64,000 bases of DNA from Schaalia sp. lx-260 (GTDB lineage: Bacteria; Actinomycetota; Actinomycetes; Actinomycetales; Actinomycetaceae). The position numbers and the translations under genes are program-made. The DNA is taken from assembly GCF_021083645.1 (NCBI RefSeq), contig NZ_JAJNRQ010000002.1, forward strand, positions 186,001-250,000. Reading direction: 5' to 3'. How positions within the stretch are numbered: the stretch's first letter is position 1; every line of letters starts with the position of its first letter. Shown piece by piece: positions 10,436 through 21,289 of the stretch. The notes below the pieces were generated by a model. That model was given only the letters and a program-made list of their open reading frames with translations, ran no database searches and was not told the DNA's origin.

Positions 10436-11659
10436 ATGAACCTTCTCCAGCAATTGCCGCTATCCCTACCTGCGCGTATTTTACTTTTAGGCTCAGGGGA
10501 ATTAGGAAAAGAACTCACGATTTCTTTCCAACGCCTCGGTTGCTACGTTCTTGCCGTTGATTCATACCCGAATGCTCCTGCAATGCAGGTAGCGCACGAG
10601 TCTTTCGTCTGTGATATGACAGATGAAAAAGCTTTGAAGGAACTTCTAGCGCAAGTCAATGTTGATCTCATTGTTCCTGAAGTTGAGGCGATTGCTACTC
10701 ACGTTTTAACCGAAGTGGAACGTGAAGGTCATATGCGTGTGATTCCACATGCCCAAGCAGTTATCACCACAATGGATCGTCAGCGTATTCGCTCATTGGT
10801 AGCAGAATTACCGCAGGTGCGTACCTCGCGTTTCCGTTTTGCTTCTAGTCTCGATGAGGTACGTGAAGCGATTGCATATACGGGATTGCCTGCTTTTGTG
10901 AAACCAACAATGTCCTCATCAGGGCATGGGCAAACCCGTATTACATGCGAACAAGAGGTGGAGGTTGCTTGGGAAAATGCCTCACATGGAGCGCGTGCGC
11001 ATACCGGTAGGGTAATTGTTGAAGAAAACGTTGAATTTGACAGCGAAATTACACTGCTCACAATCCGATGGTGGGATCAGGAAAGTAAAGAAATACGGAC
11101 TTCTTTTTGTGCACCTATCGGACATCGTCAACATGAGGGCGATTATGTAGAGTCATGGCAACCCGCGTATGTATCACCTGCTGCTCTTGAAGAATGTCAG
11201 CTCATGGCTTGCGCTGTCACCGACGCGTTGGCTGATGCAGGATGCGGGCCTGCGTTAGGTCTTTTTGGAGTGGAATTCTTTATTAAGGGTGATGAGGCGT
11301 ATTTCTCGGAATTATCCCCACGACCACATGACACAGGCATGGTCACCATGATTACTCAAGATTTGAATGAATTTGATCTTCATGCACGTGCCATCATGGG
11401 GCTCCCCGTAGAAACCAGCATAAATCGCCATGGTGCCTCCGCAGTTATTAAATCGACTGAATCTGTAGAAAAACCCGAGTACACGGGTATTGCAGAGGCG
11501 CTTGCATTGGGTGCTCAGGTGCGAATTTTTGGGAAACCTGTTAATCGAGCTGGGCGACGTCTAGGTGTTGTACTTACTCACGCAGATACAACTGAACAGG
11601 CTCGACGCACTGCTTGCCATGCTGCCACTCTCGTTACTGTGACTCATCGAATAAAATGA
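10436..11659 (+). CDS. purT: Formate-dependent phosphoribosylglycinamide formyltransferase 2
   Basis: An ATP-grasp enzyme that formylates glycinamide ribonucleotide using formate and ATP, an alternative to folate-dependent PurN in purine synthesis. Family marks are LLLGSGELGKELTISFQRLG at residues 16-35, VPEVEAIATHVL, TMDRQRIRSLVAEELike text replaced here by TMDRQRIRSLVAE, FVKPTMSSSGHGQ, the metal-binding region SELSPRPHDTGMVT and the C-terminal lid. The 407-residue length is close to the E. coli enzyme. It starts one base after uvrC ends and stops seven bases before rapZ, so it sits inside an operon where it is not usually found. It may supply purines in an organism with limited folate one-carbon flux; that is inference. 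Confidence 0.94.
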   Translation: MNLLQQLPLSLPARILLLGSGELGKELTISFQRLGCYVLAVDSYPNAPAMQVAHESFVCDMTDEKALKELLAQVNVDLIVPEVEAIATHVLTEVEREGHMRVIPHAQAVITTMDRQRIRSLVAELPQVRTSRFRFASSLDEVREAIAYTGLPAFVKPTMSSSGHGQTRITCEQEVEVAWENASHGARAHTGRVIVEENVEFDSEITLLTIRWWDQESKEIRTSFCAPIGHRQHEGDYVESWQPAYVSPAALEECQLMACAVTDALADAGCGPALGLFGVEFFIKGDEAYFSELSPRPHDTGMVTMITQDLNEFDLHARAIMGLPVETSINRHGASAVIKSTESVEKPEYTGIAEALALGAQVRIFGKPVNRAGRRLGVVLTHADTTEQARRTACHAATLVTVTHRIK

Positions 11660-11666
11660 TGCTGCT

Positions 11667-12698
11667 ATGAAAGATTCTTTCCAAATAAATGATCCCAGCC
11701 GCACAGACAGCGCTTTTTCACAATCGGATGAACCTTGGCGCGACTATGGGCAAGTCAATGAACGTAATCAGCCAGCGCCTCGGACAGTTCCTGATGGGAT
11801 ACCGTTGCGAGATGCGTACACGCGCGCACAGGAACCGCAAAATAATGAAGTTCTCATTATTACCGGATATTCGGGAGCAGGTCGCACAGGCGCAGCGCGT
11901 GCTTTAGAAGATCTCGACTGGTATGTTGTCGATAATTTACCGCCGCAGATGCTTCCTGCTTTGGTGGGAATGATGGCTCCGGCAGGCGCAGGGGTACATC
12001 GTTTAGCGGTCGTTATTGACGTGCGTTCACGAGCATTCTTTACAGAACTCATCAATACTGTGGAACAACTGACAGAAACGGGTGTTCCTCACAGAATCCT
12101 CTTTCTTGAAGCCGATACAGCTACGCTGGTACGTCGTTATGAATCCAATCGTCGTCCCCATCCTATGCAAGGTAATGGAATGCTCCTGGACGGCATACAC
12201 GCAGAAGCTCGTTTACTTGCACCATTGCGTAGCCGCGCTGATGAAGTTATCGACACAACGCATATGAATGTGCATGACCTTTCGCGTCATGTGCGAGACG
12301 TTATCGCGGCAGAGGGAAATCGTCCTCTGAAAGTCACCGTTGAATCATTTGGATTCAAACGCGGTATTCCATTGGATGCAGACCATGTGCTTGACGTTCG
12401 TTTCTTAAAAAATCCGTACTGGGTTGATGAATTACGCCATTTAACTGGACGCGATGAAGCAGTGGCGAATTATGTATTAAATCAACCCGGTGCCCTCGCA
12501 TTTGCCAAAGGATATGCGAATCTTTTAGCACCTATGTTGAATGGCTATCTGGTCGAGTTAAAGCCGTTCACCACTATTGCAGTGGGCTGCACAGGCGGAA
12601 AGCATCGTTCGGTAGCTGTGAGTGAGTGTATTGCCGCCGTCTTGAGGGACAAAGGTTTTTCTGTACGGGTGGTTCATCGTGATCTAGGGAGGGAATGA
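11667..12698 (+). CDS. rapZ: RapZ-family nucleotide-binding protein
   Basis: A member of the RapZ/YvcJ P-loop family, which in E. coli is an RNase adaptor controlling amino-sugar synthesis; the actinobacterial role is less certain. The 343-residue protein begins with about 60 polar, probably disordered residues, longer than in most homologues. Then come the P-loop ITGYSGAGRTGAARALEDL, with Arg in the place of the usual Walker Lys, DWYVVDNLPPQML, and a C-terminal domain with SFGFKRGIPLDADHVLDVRF, NPYWVDELRHLTG and IAVGCTGGKHRSVAV. The ATG is seven bases past purT, and its stop overlaps the yvcK start (ATGA), indicating tight coupling. Confidence 0.95.
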   Translation: MKDSFQINDPSRTDSAFSQSDEPWRDYGQVNERNQPAPRTVPDGIPLRDAYTRAQEPQNNEVLIITGYSGAGRTGAARALEDLDWYVVDNLPPQMLPALVGMMAPAGAGVHRLAVVIDVRSRAFFTELINTVEQLTETGVPHRILFLEADTATLVRRYESNRRPHPMQGNGMLLDGIHAEARLLAPLRSRADEVIDTTHMNVHDLSRHVRDVIAAEGNRPLKVTVESFGFKRGIPLDADHVLDVRFLKNPYWVDELRHLTGRDEAVANYVLNQPGALAFAKGYANLLAPMLNGYLVELKPFTTIAVGCTGGKHRSVAVSECIAAVLRDKGFSVRVVHRDLGRE

Positions 12699-13702
12699 TG
12701 GTGTACCTTGACGCTGCTGGATGGGTTCAGCGTGGCGATAACGGGTACGGTGTCGTCGCTTTGGGTGGAGGACACGGTCTTTCTGCGACATTGCGTGCCC
12801 TTCGTCATATCACCAGACGTTTAACCGCTGTGGTTACTGTGGCAGATGATGGTGGCTCCTCAGGACGTCTACGTCAAGAAATGGATGTGCTGCCACCAGG
12901 TGATTTACGTATGGCACTGGCGAGCTTATGTGAAGAAAGCGAATGGGGTTTGACATGGCGTGACATCATGCAAACTCGCTTGAATACCACAGGGCCTTTA
13001 CACGGTCACGCGTTAGGGAATCTCCTGATTGCAGGAATGTGGCAGCTTCTTGATGACCCTGTGGAAAGTTTAGATCTTGTTGGACGGCTATTAGGAGCCG
13101 CTGGACGTGTTCTTCCCATGTCTTCAGTTCCTTTACATATTGAAGCTGACATGGATGATGCAGGACGAAAATACACCGTTGAAGGACAATCGCAAGTTGC
13201 GGTGGCGTCAGGGTCTGTCTGTCACGTTCGTTTAACGCCGAAGGAGCCTCCGGTTCCGTCCGTTGTGATTGAATCAATTGAACAGGCTGACTGGGTGATT
13301 TTAGGTCCCGGGTCGTGGTACACCTCCGTTATTCCGCACCTTTTGGTTCCACAATTGCATCGTGCTTTAGTGACAACAAATGCTCATCGCGCTCTTGTCT
13401 TGAATTTGGCACGCCAACGTGGTGAAACAGATCGGATGACAACATCAGATCATGTGCGTGTTCTGGGTCAATATGCTCCGGATCTGAAATTGGATGTTGT
13501 TATTGCTGACCCAACAACTATTGATGATGTTGATGACCTTGTTGCTGCCAGTGAATCTTTAGGGGCGCGTTTGCTTTTACGGCAAGTACGTACAGGCGAC
13601 GGGCAACCGCATCATGATCCTTTACGGTTAGCTGCAGCTTTACGTGACGCATTTGACGGTTTTCTTGGTGAGGTAGGCCGCGCGGAACCATGGCTTGTCT
13701 GA
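12695..13702 (+). CDS. yvcK: YvcK/GlmR (CofD-like) UDP-sugar-binding regulator
   Basis: Belongs to the YvcK (GlmR/CuvA) family, known to bind UDP-GlcNAc and tune the flow of carbon into cell-wall precursors. The 335-residue protein has the conserved ALGGGHGLSATLRALR near residue 25, VADDGGSSGRLRQE, LPPGDLRMALASL, and the segment LGPGSWYTSVIPHLLV. The ATG overlaps the rapZ stop. RapZ, YvcK and WhiA form a long-known conserved trio; here whiA follows after 240 bp rather than directly, so it may have its own promoter. Confidence 0.95.
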   Translation: MMVYLDAAGWVQRGDNGYGVVALGGGHGLSATLRALRHITRRLTAVVTVADDGGSSGRLRQEMDVLPPGDLRMALASLCEESEWGLTWRDIMQTRLNTTGPLHGHALGNLLIAGMWQLLDDPVESLDLVGRLLGAAGRVLPMSSVPLHIEADMDDAGRKYTVEGQSQVAVASGSVCHVRLTPKEPPVPSVVIESIEQADWVILGPGSWYTSVIPHLLVPQLHRALVTTNAHRALVLNLARQRGETDRMTTSDHVRVLGQYAPDLKLDVVIADPTTIDDVDDLVAASESLGARLLLRQVRTGDGQPHHDPLRLAAALRDAFDGFLGEVGRAEPWLV

Positions 13703-13942
13703 TTTGTACGAGGAAATAATGGATCCATGTTCGCAGGTGAAGTACACGAGAAATCTATCGGCGTGCATATGTGGCTCAAGAATGTGATGATTGTTTTTGG
13801 ATGAGCAGTGATGATATGAGCTGAGGGAGTAGAACACCTATATGAAGACGTGTTTCTGCAGCACGTATACACATATGTGTCAGCTTAGCTATTCACTGCA
13901 AGCGCATGTATGTGCAGCATGTGTAAAAGAGGGAGGATTCTT

Positions 13943-14926
13943 ATGTCTTTAACCAGTGACATGAAGGATGAGCTTGCTCGTACAGCTCTGACACAACATG
14001 CGGTAATGGCAGCGGAAGTATCAGCCACTCTACGTTTTGCAGGTGGACTGCATTTAGTGGCAGGTCGTATCCTCATCGAAGCTGAATTGGATTCTCCGAT
14101 AGCTGCGCGTCGTTTACGTGGGTTACTTGCGAATTTATATGACGCAGAATCCTCAGTGATTGTTGTCTCAGGCAGTTCTTTGCGTCGCGGGAAACGCTAC
14201 GTCGTGCGTGTTGTGAAGAATGCTGATGAATTAGCTCGCAGAACAGGACTTATTGATTCAGTGGGTCGCCCGGTTCGAGGGTTGCCAGTTACTTTGGTGG
14301 CGGGGAATAAAGAGATTGCTGCTGCAACGTGGCGGGGTGCATTTCTTGCGCGTGGTTCATTGATGGAGCCAGGGCGTTCATCATCTTTAGAAATTACCTG
14401 TCCGGGACCTGAAGTTGCTTTGGCAATGCTGGGGTGTGCGCGAAAACTGGGAGCTGTGGCTCGAACAAAGGAAGTACGTGGGACAGATCGTGTTTCTGTG
14501 CGTGATAGCGAAGCCATTGGGGTTTTAATTGCGGCGATGGGAGCTCAAGCAACTTATGAAGCATGGCAGGCTCGTCGAGAACGGCGTGAGGCGCGGGGGA
14601 GTGCGAATCGCCTTGCGAATTTTGATGATGCAAATTTACGACGTTCAGCACGTGCTGCTGTTGCGGCGGGCGCTCGTGTAGAACGCGCTTTTGAGATTTT
14701 AGGTTCAGATATTCCTGAGCATCTTTTAGAAGCCGGACGTTTACGTATCGAATTCAAACAAGCCTCATTGGAAGAATTAGGCAAACGAACAGACCCACCT
14801 TTGACAAAAGATGCGGTGGCGGGACGTATTCGGCGTCTGCTAGCTATGGCAGATAAAGCAGCTCATGAGCGTGGAATTCCTGACACTGAAGCGGCTTTAA
14901 CCTTGGAAATGTTAGAAGAAGATTAA
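13943..14926 (+). CDS. whiA: WhiA DNA-binding developmental/cell-division regulator
   Basis: WhiA is a sporulation and division regulator in Streptomyces and occurs in nearly all Gram-positive bacteria. The 327-residue product has the N-terminal homing-endonuclease-like fold ([16 protein letters not shown], then [12 protein letters not shown]) and a C-terminal helix-turn-helix ([20 protein letters not shown]). The start at 13943 is chosen over an in-frame ATG at 13910 because AGGGAGGA precedes it by six bases and the protein then begins as its homologues do. The 240 bp before it contain no other gene. Regulatory targets cannot be read from the window. Confidence 0.96.
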   Translation: MSLTSDMKDELARTALTQHAVMAAEVSATLRFAGGLHLVAGRILIEAELDSPIAARRLRGLLANLYDAESSVIVVSGSSLRRGKRYVVRVVKNADELARRTGLIDSVGRPVRGLPVTLVAGNKEIAAATWRGAFLARGSLMEPGRSSSLEITCPGPEVALAMLGCARKLGAVARTKEVRGTDRVSVRDSEAIGVLIAAMGAQATYEAWQARRERREARGSANRLANFDDANLRRSARAAVAAGARVERAFEILGSDIPEHLLEAGRLRIEFKQASLEELGKRTDPPLTKDAVAGRIRRLLAMADKAAHERGIPDTEAALTLEMLEED

Positions 14927-15029
14927 TTCTTTAGCGCATACTGGAGATCAGCGCCACTTTATTTGAGGGACGTTCGACACTGCTTGATTCGAGTTTTCGG
15001 TGTAGATTTGTAGTGCTGAGCCGCAGTAG

Positions 15030-16115
<1,086 letters not shown>

Positions 16116-16147
16116 GACTGACCGCGTATGAGCTTTTCATAGGTTTG

Positions 16148-16178
16148 CGCCCGCGTACGCCTCTTGCGTGCGCGGGCG
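16148..16178 (+). terminator. Hairpin downstream of gap
   Basis: CGCCCGCGTACGC at 16148-16160 pairs with 16166-16178 (13 bp, one G-U) around a 5-nt loop, 32 nt past the gap stop, followed by TATTTCC. It may be a partial terminator that makes gap transcripts more abundant than pgk-tpi. Confidence 0.65.
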
Positions 16179-16277
16179 TATTTCCTGTAAAAGCTCTTTC
16201 TTTGAATTCGTTATACGCACATTCCCCACAATAGTGAGTGTCGCGTATGTATCCCTAGCTTTTCACAAGAGGCCTCT

Positions 16278-17468
16278 ATGAAGACTATTGATTCTTTAGG
16301 TGACGTTCGCGGTAAACGCGTCCTCGTCCGTTCCGATTTCAATGTTCCCCTTAAAGACGGTGTGATCACCGATGACGGTCGTATTCGTGCGGCTTTACCT
16401 ACTTTGACACGTCTTGTCCAAGCCGGTGCGCGTGTCGTTGTTATGGCTCACCTTGGCCGTCCTAAAGGACAGGTGAACCCTGCTTTCTCATTGGCTCCTG
16501 TTGCTAAGCGTCTTGCTGAGCTTATTGACGTGCCAGTTACTTTAGCTCAAGATGTTACAGGCGAATCAGCACATGCTGTTGTTTCTTCCTTGAAAGACGG
16601 CGAAATTGCTTTGCTTGAAAATGTGCGCTTTGATGCACGTGAAACCTCGAAAGTTGACGAAGAACGTCAAGCCTTAGCAGCAGAATTTGCTGAACTAGGC
16701 GAAGCATTCGTATCGGATGGTTTCGGTGTAGTTCACCGTAAACAAGCATCTGTCTACGATATTGCACAGCTGGTTCCTTGCGCTGCGGGTTCACTGGTAC
16801 TTAAAGAAATCGAATCCCTGCGTCGAGCCACTGAAAACCCTGAACGTCCTTACGGTGTCGTCTTAGGTGGCTCAAAGGTGTCAGATAAGCTGGGTGTTAT
16901 CGCCAACTTACTGACCAAAGCTGACATGCTGTTCATTGGTGGCGGTATGGCCTACACATTCCTTGCAGCTCAAGGATACTCTGTCGGCAAATCACTACTA
17001 GAAGAAGATCAGATCGACACGGTAAAAAGCTACATTTCAGAGGCAGCTGAACGCGGAGTTGACCTGGTACTGCCAATTGATGTGGTTATCGCTCCTGAGT
17101 TTGCTGCAGATGCTCCTGCCACCATCGTCAGCGCAGATTCAATTCCTGAGGATCAGATGGGCTTGGATATTGGTCCGGCTTCACGTGAATTATTCGCTCG
17201 TAAACTTGCCACGGCTCGTACCGTCGCCTGGAATGGCCCGATGGGTGTGTTTGAATTTGATGCATTCTCTGGTGGCACTCGCGCAGTTGCAGAGGCTCTG
17301 TCACACGGCGATATGTTCTCTGTCATTGGAGGCGGCGACTCTGCTGCAGCAGTTCGCTTGCTTGGCTTCGATGAAGCAACTTTCTCTCATATTTCCACCG
17401 GTGGTGGCGCTTCCCTCGAACTACTTGAGGGTAAAGTTCTGCCAGGTATCGCAGTTTTGGAGGACTGA
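16278..17468 (+). CDS. pgk: Phosphoglycerate kinase
   Basis: Transfers phosphate from 1,3-bisphosphoglycerate to ADP. The 396-residue monomer shows the N-domain substrate loop [14 protein letters not shown], the MAHLGRPKG motif, the hinge and nucleotide site [23 protein letters not shown], and [11 protein letters not shown]. The ATG follows AGAGG by a normal distance. It is separated from gap by 162 bp with a hairpin and from tpi by two bases, so pgk and tpi are co-translated. Confidence 0.98.
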   Translation: MKTIDSLGDVRGKRVLVRSDFNVPLKDGVITDDGRIRAALPTLTRLVQAGARVVVMAHLGRPKGQVNPAFSLAPVAKRLAELIDVPVTLAQDVTGESAHAVVSSLKDGEIALLENVRFDARETSKVDEERQALAAEFAELGEAFVSDGFGVVHRKQASVYDIAQLVPCAAGSLVLKEIESLRRATENPERPYGVVLGGSKVSDKLGVIANLLTKADMLFIGGGMAYTFLAAQGYSVGKSLLEEDQIDTVKSYISEAAERGVDLVLPIDVVIAPEFAADAPATIVSADSIPEDQMGLDIGPASRELFARKLATARTVAWNGPMGVFEFDAFSGGTRAVAEALSHGDMFSVIGGGDSAAAVRLLGFDEATFSHISTGGGASLELLEGKVLPGIAVLED

Positions 17469-17470
17469 AA

Positions 17471-18247
17471 ATGACTCGTACACCTTTAATGGCCGGTAAC
17501 TGGAAGATGAACCTCGATCATTTAGAGGCAAATCACCTGGTTCAGGGCCTTGCAATGCATCTGCGTGACAATAATCATGACTACGATAAATGTGAAGTTC
17601 TGGTTATTCCACCTTTCACAGATATTCGTACTGTTCAAACGATTGTTGACTCTGAAGAATTAAGCATCAAATACGGTGCTCAAGATGTATCAATCCATGA
17701 TAACGGTGCCTACACCGGTGAAATCTCCACTGCGATGCTCACCAAACTGGGCTGCACATATGTGGTGATGGGACACTCAGAGCGTCGTGAATACCACTCG
17801 GAATCAGATCAACTGGTCGGCGCTAAAGCACGTAAAGTTCTAGATGCGGGAATGACCCCTATCTTGTGCTGCGGCGAAGCTCTGGAAGTACGTAAAGCTG
17901 GGACGCATGTCGAATTTGTTCTTTCACAGATTCGTGCGGCCTTAGAAAACTGGTCTGCTGAAGATGTAGCCAAAATCGTTATTGCCTATGAACCTATTTG
18001 GGCAATTGGTACAGGCGAAACAGCAACTGCTGCTGACGCACAGGAAGTATGCGGCGCTATTCGTCAGGCATTAGCGGAAGATTTTGGTGCGCAGACCGCT
18101 GAAAGCACACGTGTGCTTTACGGTGGTTCAGCAAATCCGGGTAACGTGAAAGAACTGATGGCCCAACCCGATATTGACGGTGCGCTTATCGGTGGAGCCT
18201 CACTGAAAGCAGAGTCTTTCGCAGCAATGTGTGGCTTCTACGCCTGA
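17471..18247 (+). CDS. tpiA: Triosephosphate isomerase
   Basis: Interconverts dihydroxyacetone phosphate and glyceraldehyde-3-phosphate. A 258-residue TIM barrel with Lys12 in AGNWKMN, the electrophile His102 in VVMGHSERR, the catalytic base Glu174 in [11 protein letters not shown] and the phosphate loop [10 protein letters not shown]. It starts two bases after pgk and ends before a hairpin that separates it from secG. Length and all catalytic residues are standard. Confidence 0.98.
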   Translation: MTRTPLMAGNWKMNLDHLEANHLVQGLAMHLRDNNHDYDKCEVLVIPPFTDIRTVQTIVDSEELSIKYGAQDVSIHDNGAYTGEISTAMLTKLGCTYVVMGHSERREYHSESDQLVGAKARKVLDAGMTPILCCGEALEVRKAGTHVEFVLSQIRAALENWSAEDVAKIVIAYEPIWAIGTGETATAADAQEVCGAIRQALAEDFGAQTAESTRVLYGGSANPGNVKELMAQPDIDGALIGGASLKAESFAAMCGFYA

Positions 18248-18266
18248 GTTTTTCCTCACAAAAGAG

Positions 18267-18314
18267 CAGGGGCCATGTGGACACAATGACCATATGTGCG
18301 CCACATGGTCCCTG
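18267..18314 (+). terminator. Hairpin between tpiA and secG
   Basis: A 14-bp stem with one G-U pair joins 18267-18280 and 18301-18314 around a 20-nt loop. No strong T-run follows, so it could be a partial terminator or an mRNA-stability element between tpiA and secG. Confidence 0.55.
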
Positions 18315-18374
18315 ATCTGTTGTATCCTTATACTTTGTTGAGTACATCTGTCCTTTAGTTGAATGGAAGCCACT

Positions 18375-18620
18375 GTGACCGTCCTTAAGATCACGCTGCT
18401 CGTTCTGATTGTCTTAACCAGCGTGCTGCTCACGTTAACCGTTCTTATGCACAAGGGACGAGGCGGTGGCCTCTCCGACATGTTCGGCGGCGGTATTACT
18501 TCCTCTGCTGTTTCATCAGGCGTTGCTGAGCGTAACTTGAATCGTATTACGCTGGGTGTACTCCTTGTGTGGATTTCCAGCATCATTGGTTATGCTCTGC
18601 TGATGAAGTGGGTATTCTGA
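18375..18620 (+). CDS. secG: Preprotein translocase subunit SecG
   Basis: A small membrane subunit of the SecYEG channel that aids protein export. The product has two membrane segments (LKITLLVLIVLTSVLLTLTV and ITLGVLLVWISSIIGYALL) joined by the Gly-rich loop GRGGGLSDMFGGG typical of SecG. A GTG at 18375 is preferred over an ATG four codons earlier because GGAAG is five bases upstream of it, giving 81 residues; the alternative adds MEAT. A strong terminator follows 31 bases after the stop, closing the glycolytic operon. Placement after tpiA is the common actinobacterial order. Confidence 0.95.
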   Translation: MTVLKITLLVLIVLTSVLLTLTVLMHKGRGGGLSDMFGGGITSSAVSSGVAERNLNRITLGVLLVWISSIIGYALLMKWVF

Positions 18621-18651
18621 GCTTACATACCGTCTGAAAAAGAGACGTACC

Positions 18652-18690
18652 AGTCCGCCGTAGCAGTAGACCATGGCGGACTTTTTTATT
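18652..18690 (+). terminator. Rho-independent terminator of the gap-secG operon
   Basis: An 8-bp GC-rich stem (AGTCCGCC at 18652-18659 with 18675-18682) runs into TTTTTTATTTT. A classical strong terminator. The stretch from here to 18829 holds no gene I can support. Confidence 0.9.
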
Positions 18691-18829
18691 TTGTAGGACA
18701 TATAGACCCTTAACTTTCAGGCTTCTATCACTTATAGCATCTAGGCGATATGCGACTAAAAGCAATCACAAACAAAAGGTCAAAGAGACTCTGTAATAAC
18801 GGATAAGCCTAGGGCTACACGCACAAAAA

Positions 18830-18868
18830 CCAAGGGCAGGATACGATTTCTTCCTATCCTGCCCTTGG
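18830..18868 (-). terminator. Rho-independent terminator of tkt
   Basis: A perfect 14-bp stem (18830-18843 with 18855-18868) and 11-nt loop lie 91 bp past the tkt stop. On the minus strand it is followed immediately by TTTTT. Confidence 0.9.
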
Positions 18869-18959
18869 CTACTATTTACGTGTACTCACATACGCAACGC
18901 AGTAACAGTATTCCTTGTCTTACGTCAAAGAAATACACCCCGCTGCATAAGTCCAGTGA

Positions 18960-21038
18960 TTACCGGGCTGCTGCAATGCTTTCTTTAGCAGCAGCAACCA
19001 CATGAGCAGCATCGAAGCCATAATCAGCAAAAAGCTTGTCACCCGAAGCAGACTCACCATAGTGCTCCAAAGACACGCTTCGGCCAGCATCACCGACCAA
19101 ACCACGCCATGACAAGGCAAGACCAGCTTCAACGGAAACACGCGCACGCACAGCTGCCGGCAAAACGCTTTCCTTATAATTCTCAGACTGAGCCTCAAAC
19201 CATTCCATACATGGAACAGAAACCACACGGGCAGCAATACCTTGAGAAGCTAACTCCTCATAAGCCTGAACAGCAACCTGAACTTCAGAACCAGAAGCCA
19301 TCACAATGACATCCGGTGTTCCTTCACAATCCACCAAAACATAGGCGCCACGCGACACAAAATCAGCATCTGCATAAGCACCTTCGCCTCGTTCATATAC
19401 GGGAAGATTCTGACGAGACAAAACCAAAGCTGCAGGATGACGCTGCTCCAAGATAGCTTTCCACGCTGCCACTGTTTCATTCGCGTCACATGGGCGCACA
19501 ACAGCTAAATTCGGGATAGCACGGTAGGCCGCCAAATGTTCTACAGGCTGATGTGTAGGCCCATCCTCACCAACACCAATCGAATCATGCGTCCACACAT
19601 AAGTCACAGGCAGATCCATCAAAGCAGCCAAACGAACAGCACCACGCATGAAATCAGCAAAAACGAAGAACGTGCCGCCATAAGGACGAGCCAAACCATC
19701 TGCAGCAATACCATTCATGATCGTGCCCATAGCAAATTCACGGACACCAAAATGCAGATTACGACCAAAAGGATTGCCTTGGAAAGCCTTCGTATTCAGA
19801 CCTTCTGGCAAGAAAGAAGGCTCTGATGGCATGAGAGTGTTATTGGAACCTGCAAGATCAGCAGAACCGCCCCACAACTCAGGTAATGTCTGCGCCAAAG
19901 CAGCGATTACTTTACCTGATGCAGAACGCGTAGCCACACTGCTTCCAGCCTCGAAAGTAGGCAATGCAGCTTCCCAGCCTTCAGGAAGGCTCCCACTGAG
20001 TACACGATCAAGTAATTCAGCGCGATCAGGGTGCGCTGCCTTCCACGCTTCAAAACGTGCATCCCAGTCAGCGCGGGCCGCTTCTGCGCGTGTCGCCACA
20101 TTCGCACGAGCATAAGCAACAGCTTCCTCATCCACCTCGAACATGCGATCCGGATTAAAACCTAAAGCTTCTTTCAAACCACGCAGCGCTTCAGTGCCTA
20201 ACTTAGAGCCATGAATACCACCGGTATTTTGCTTACCAGGAGTCGGCCAACCGATGATAGTACGCAACGCAATAATTGACGGCTGATCGGTAACAGCTTT
20301 TGCAGCCTCAATAGCATTGTGGAGGGCTTCCACGTTCTCACTGTACGAACCATCTGCAGCCAACCAATCAACGCGCTGCACATGCCATCCATAGGCTTCA
20401 TAACGTCCAAGGACATCCTCAGTGAAAGCAATCTGAGTGTCATCCTCAATAGAAATGTGGTTGTCATCCCACAGCAGAATCAAGTTCCCCAGTTTCTGAG
20501 TTCCAGCTAAAGAAGAAGCCTCAGCAGAAACGCCTTCCTGCAAGCAGCCATCACCTGCGACAACATATACGTGGTGATCGAAAATTGACTCACCCATCGG
20601 TGTCTCAGGATCGAAAACACCGTGAGCGCGACGTGCCGCCATAGCAAAACCAACGGCAGAGGCAATACCTGTCCCCAGAGGGCCAGTAGTAATTTCTACG
20701 CCGGCTGTATGCCCATATTCAGGGTGAGCGGGGGTAAGAGAGCCTTGGGTTCGTAGAGCTTCAAGGTCAGATTTTTCAATGCCCTGTCCTGCAAGGTACA
20801 TCTGGCAATACTGTGTTAAAGATGAATGACCTGCGGAAAGAATGAAACGGTCACGCCCTAACCAGCGAGGATCTTTTGGATCAATGGTTAAATGACGCTG
20901 ATACAACACATAAGCAGCAGGGGCCAAAGAAATAGCTGTACCAGGATGGCCGCTTCCTACCTTTTCTACGGCGTCAGCTGCCAGAACCTTTGCTGTCTTG
21001 ACAGCACGATCATCGTATTCATTCCACTTAAACGTCAC
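18960..21038 (-). CDS. tkt: Transketolase
   Basis: A thiamine-diphosphate enzyme that moves two-carbon units between sugar phosphates in the pentose phosphate pathway. The 692-residue chain shows GSGHPGTAISLAPAAYVLY near the N-terminus, the ThDP motif beginning GDGCLQEG and ending WDDN, the pyrimidine domain with THDSIGVGEDGPTHQPVEHL, and the C-terminal regulatory-like domain. I prefer the GTG at 21038, since GGAGG lies five bases upstream; the ATG four codons earlier is itself part of that Shine-Dalgarno. TAGAAT at 21099-21104 (minus strand) is a candidate -10. It is monocistronic with its own terminator and no transaldolase is adjacent. Confidence 0.97.
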   Translation of the reverse strand: MTFKWNEYDDRAVKTAKVLAADAVEKVGSGHPGTAISLAPAAYVLYQRHLTIDPKDPRWLGRDRFILSAGHSSLTQYCQMYLAGQGIEKSDLEALRTQGSLTPAHPEYGHTAGVEITTGPLGTGIASAVGFAMAARRAHGVFDPETPMGESIFDHHVYVVAGDGCLQEGVSAEASSLAGTQKLGNLILLWDDNHISIEDDTQIAFTEDVLGRYEAYGWHVQRVDWLAADGSYSENVEALHNAIEAAKAVTDQPSIIALRTIIGWPTPGKQNTGGIHGSKLGTEALRGLKEALGFNPDRMFEVDEEAVAYARANVATRAEAARADWDARFEAWKAAHPDRAELLDRVLSGSLPEGWEAALPTFEAGSSVATRSASGKVIAALAQTLPELWGGSADLAGSNNTLMPSEPSFLPEGLNTKAFQGNPFGRNLHFGVREFAMGTIMNGIAADGLARPYGGTFFVFADFMRGAVRLAALMDLPVTYVWTHDSIGVGEDGPTHQPVEHLAAYRAIPNLAVVRPCDANETVAAWKAILEQRHPAALVLSRQNLPVYERGEGAYADADFVSRGAYVLVDCEGTPDVIVMASGSEVQVAVQAYEELASQGIAARVVSVPCMEWFEAQSENYKESVLPAAVRARVSVEAGLALSWRGLVGDAGRSVSLEHYGESASGDKLFADYGFDAAHVVAAAKESIAAAR

Positions 21039-21289
21039 GTCGGCCTCCATGCCGGATCAGCCCCTACATACGGGGACATTTAATATTTACCATCGGTCAT
21101 TCTATCGTGCGCAGGTAAGAATATGCGGGACCTGCGACATGGAAAAGAGACATGTATGCGGTGTGAACAAGTAAAACACGTCTACATGAAATGAAGAAAA
21201 CATAGGTGCTCACCGTGTGTGCAGGTGAAAATCTGCGCTATCGGGTAGTCCACATGCGCTCATACTACGATACGTGACACCATAAGGAC

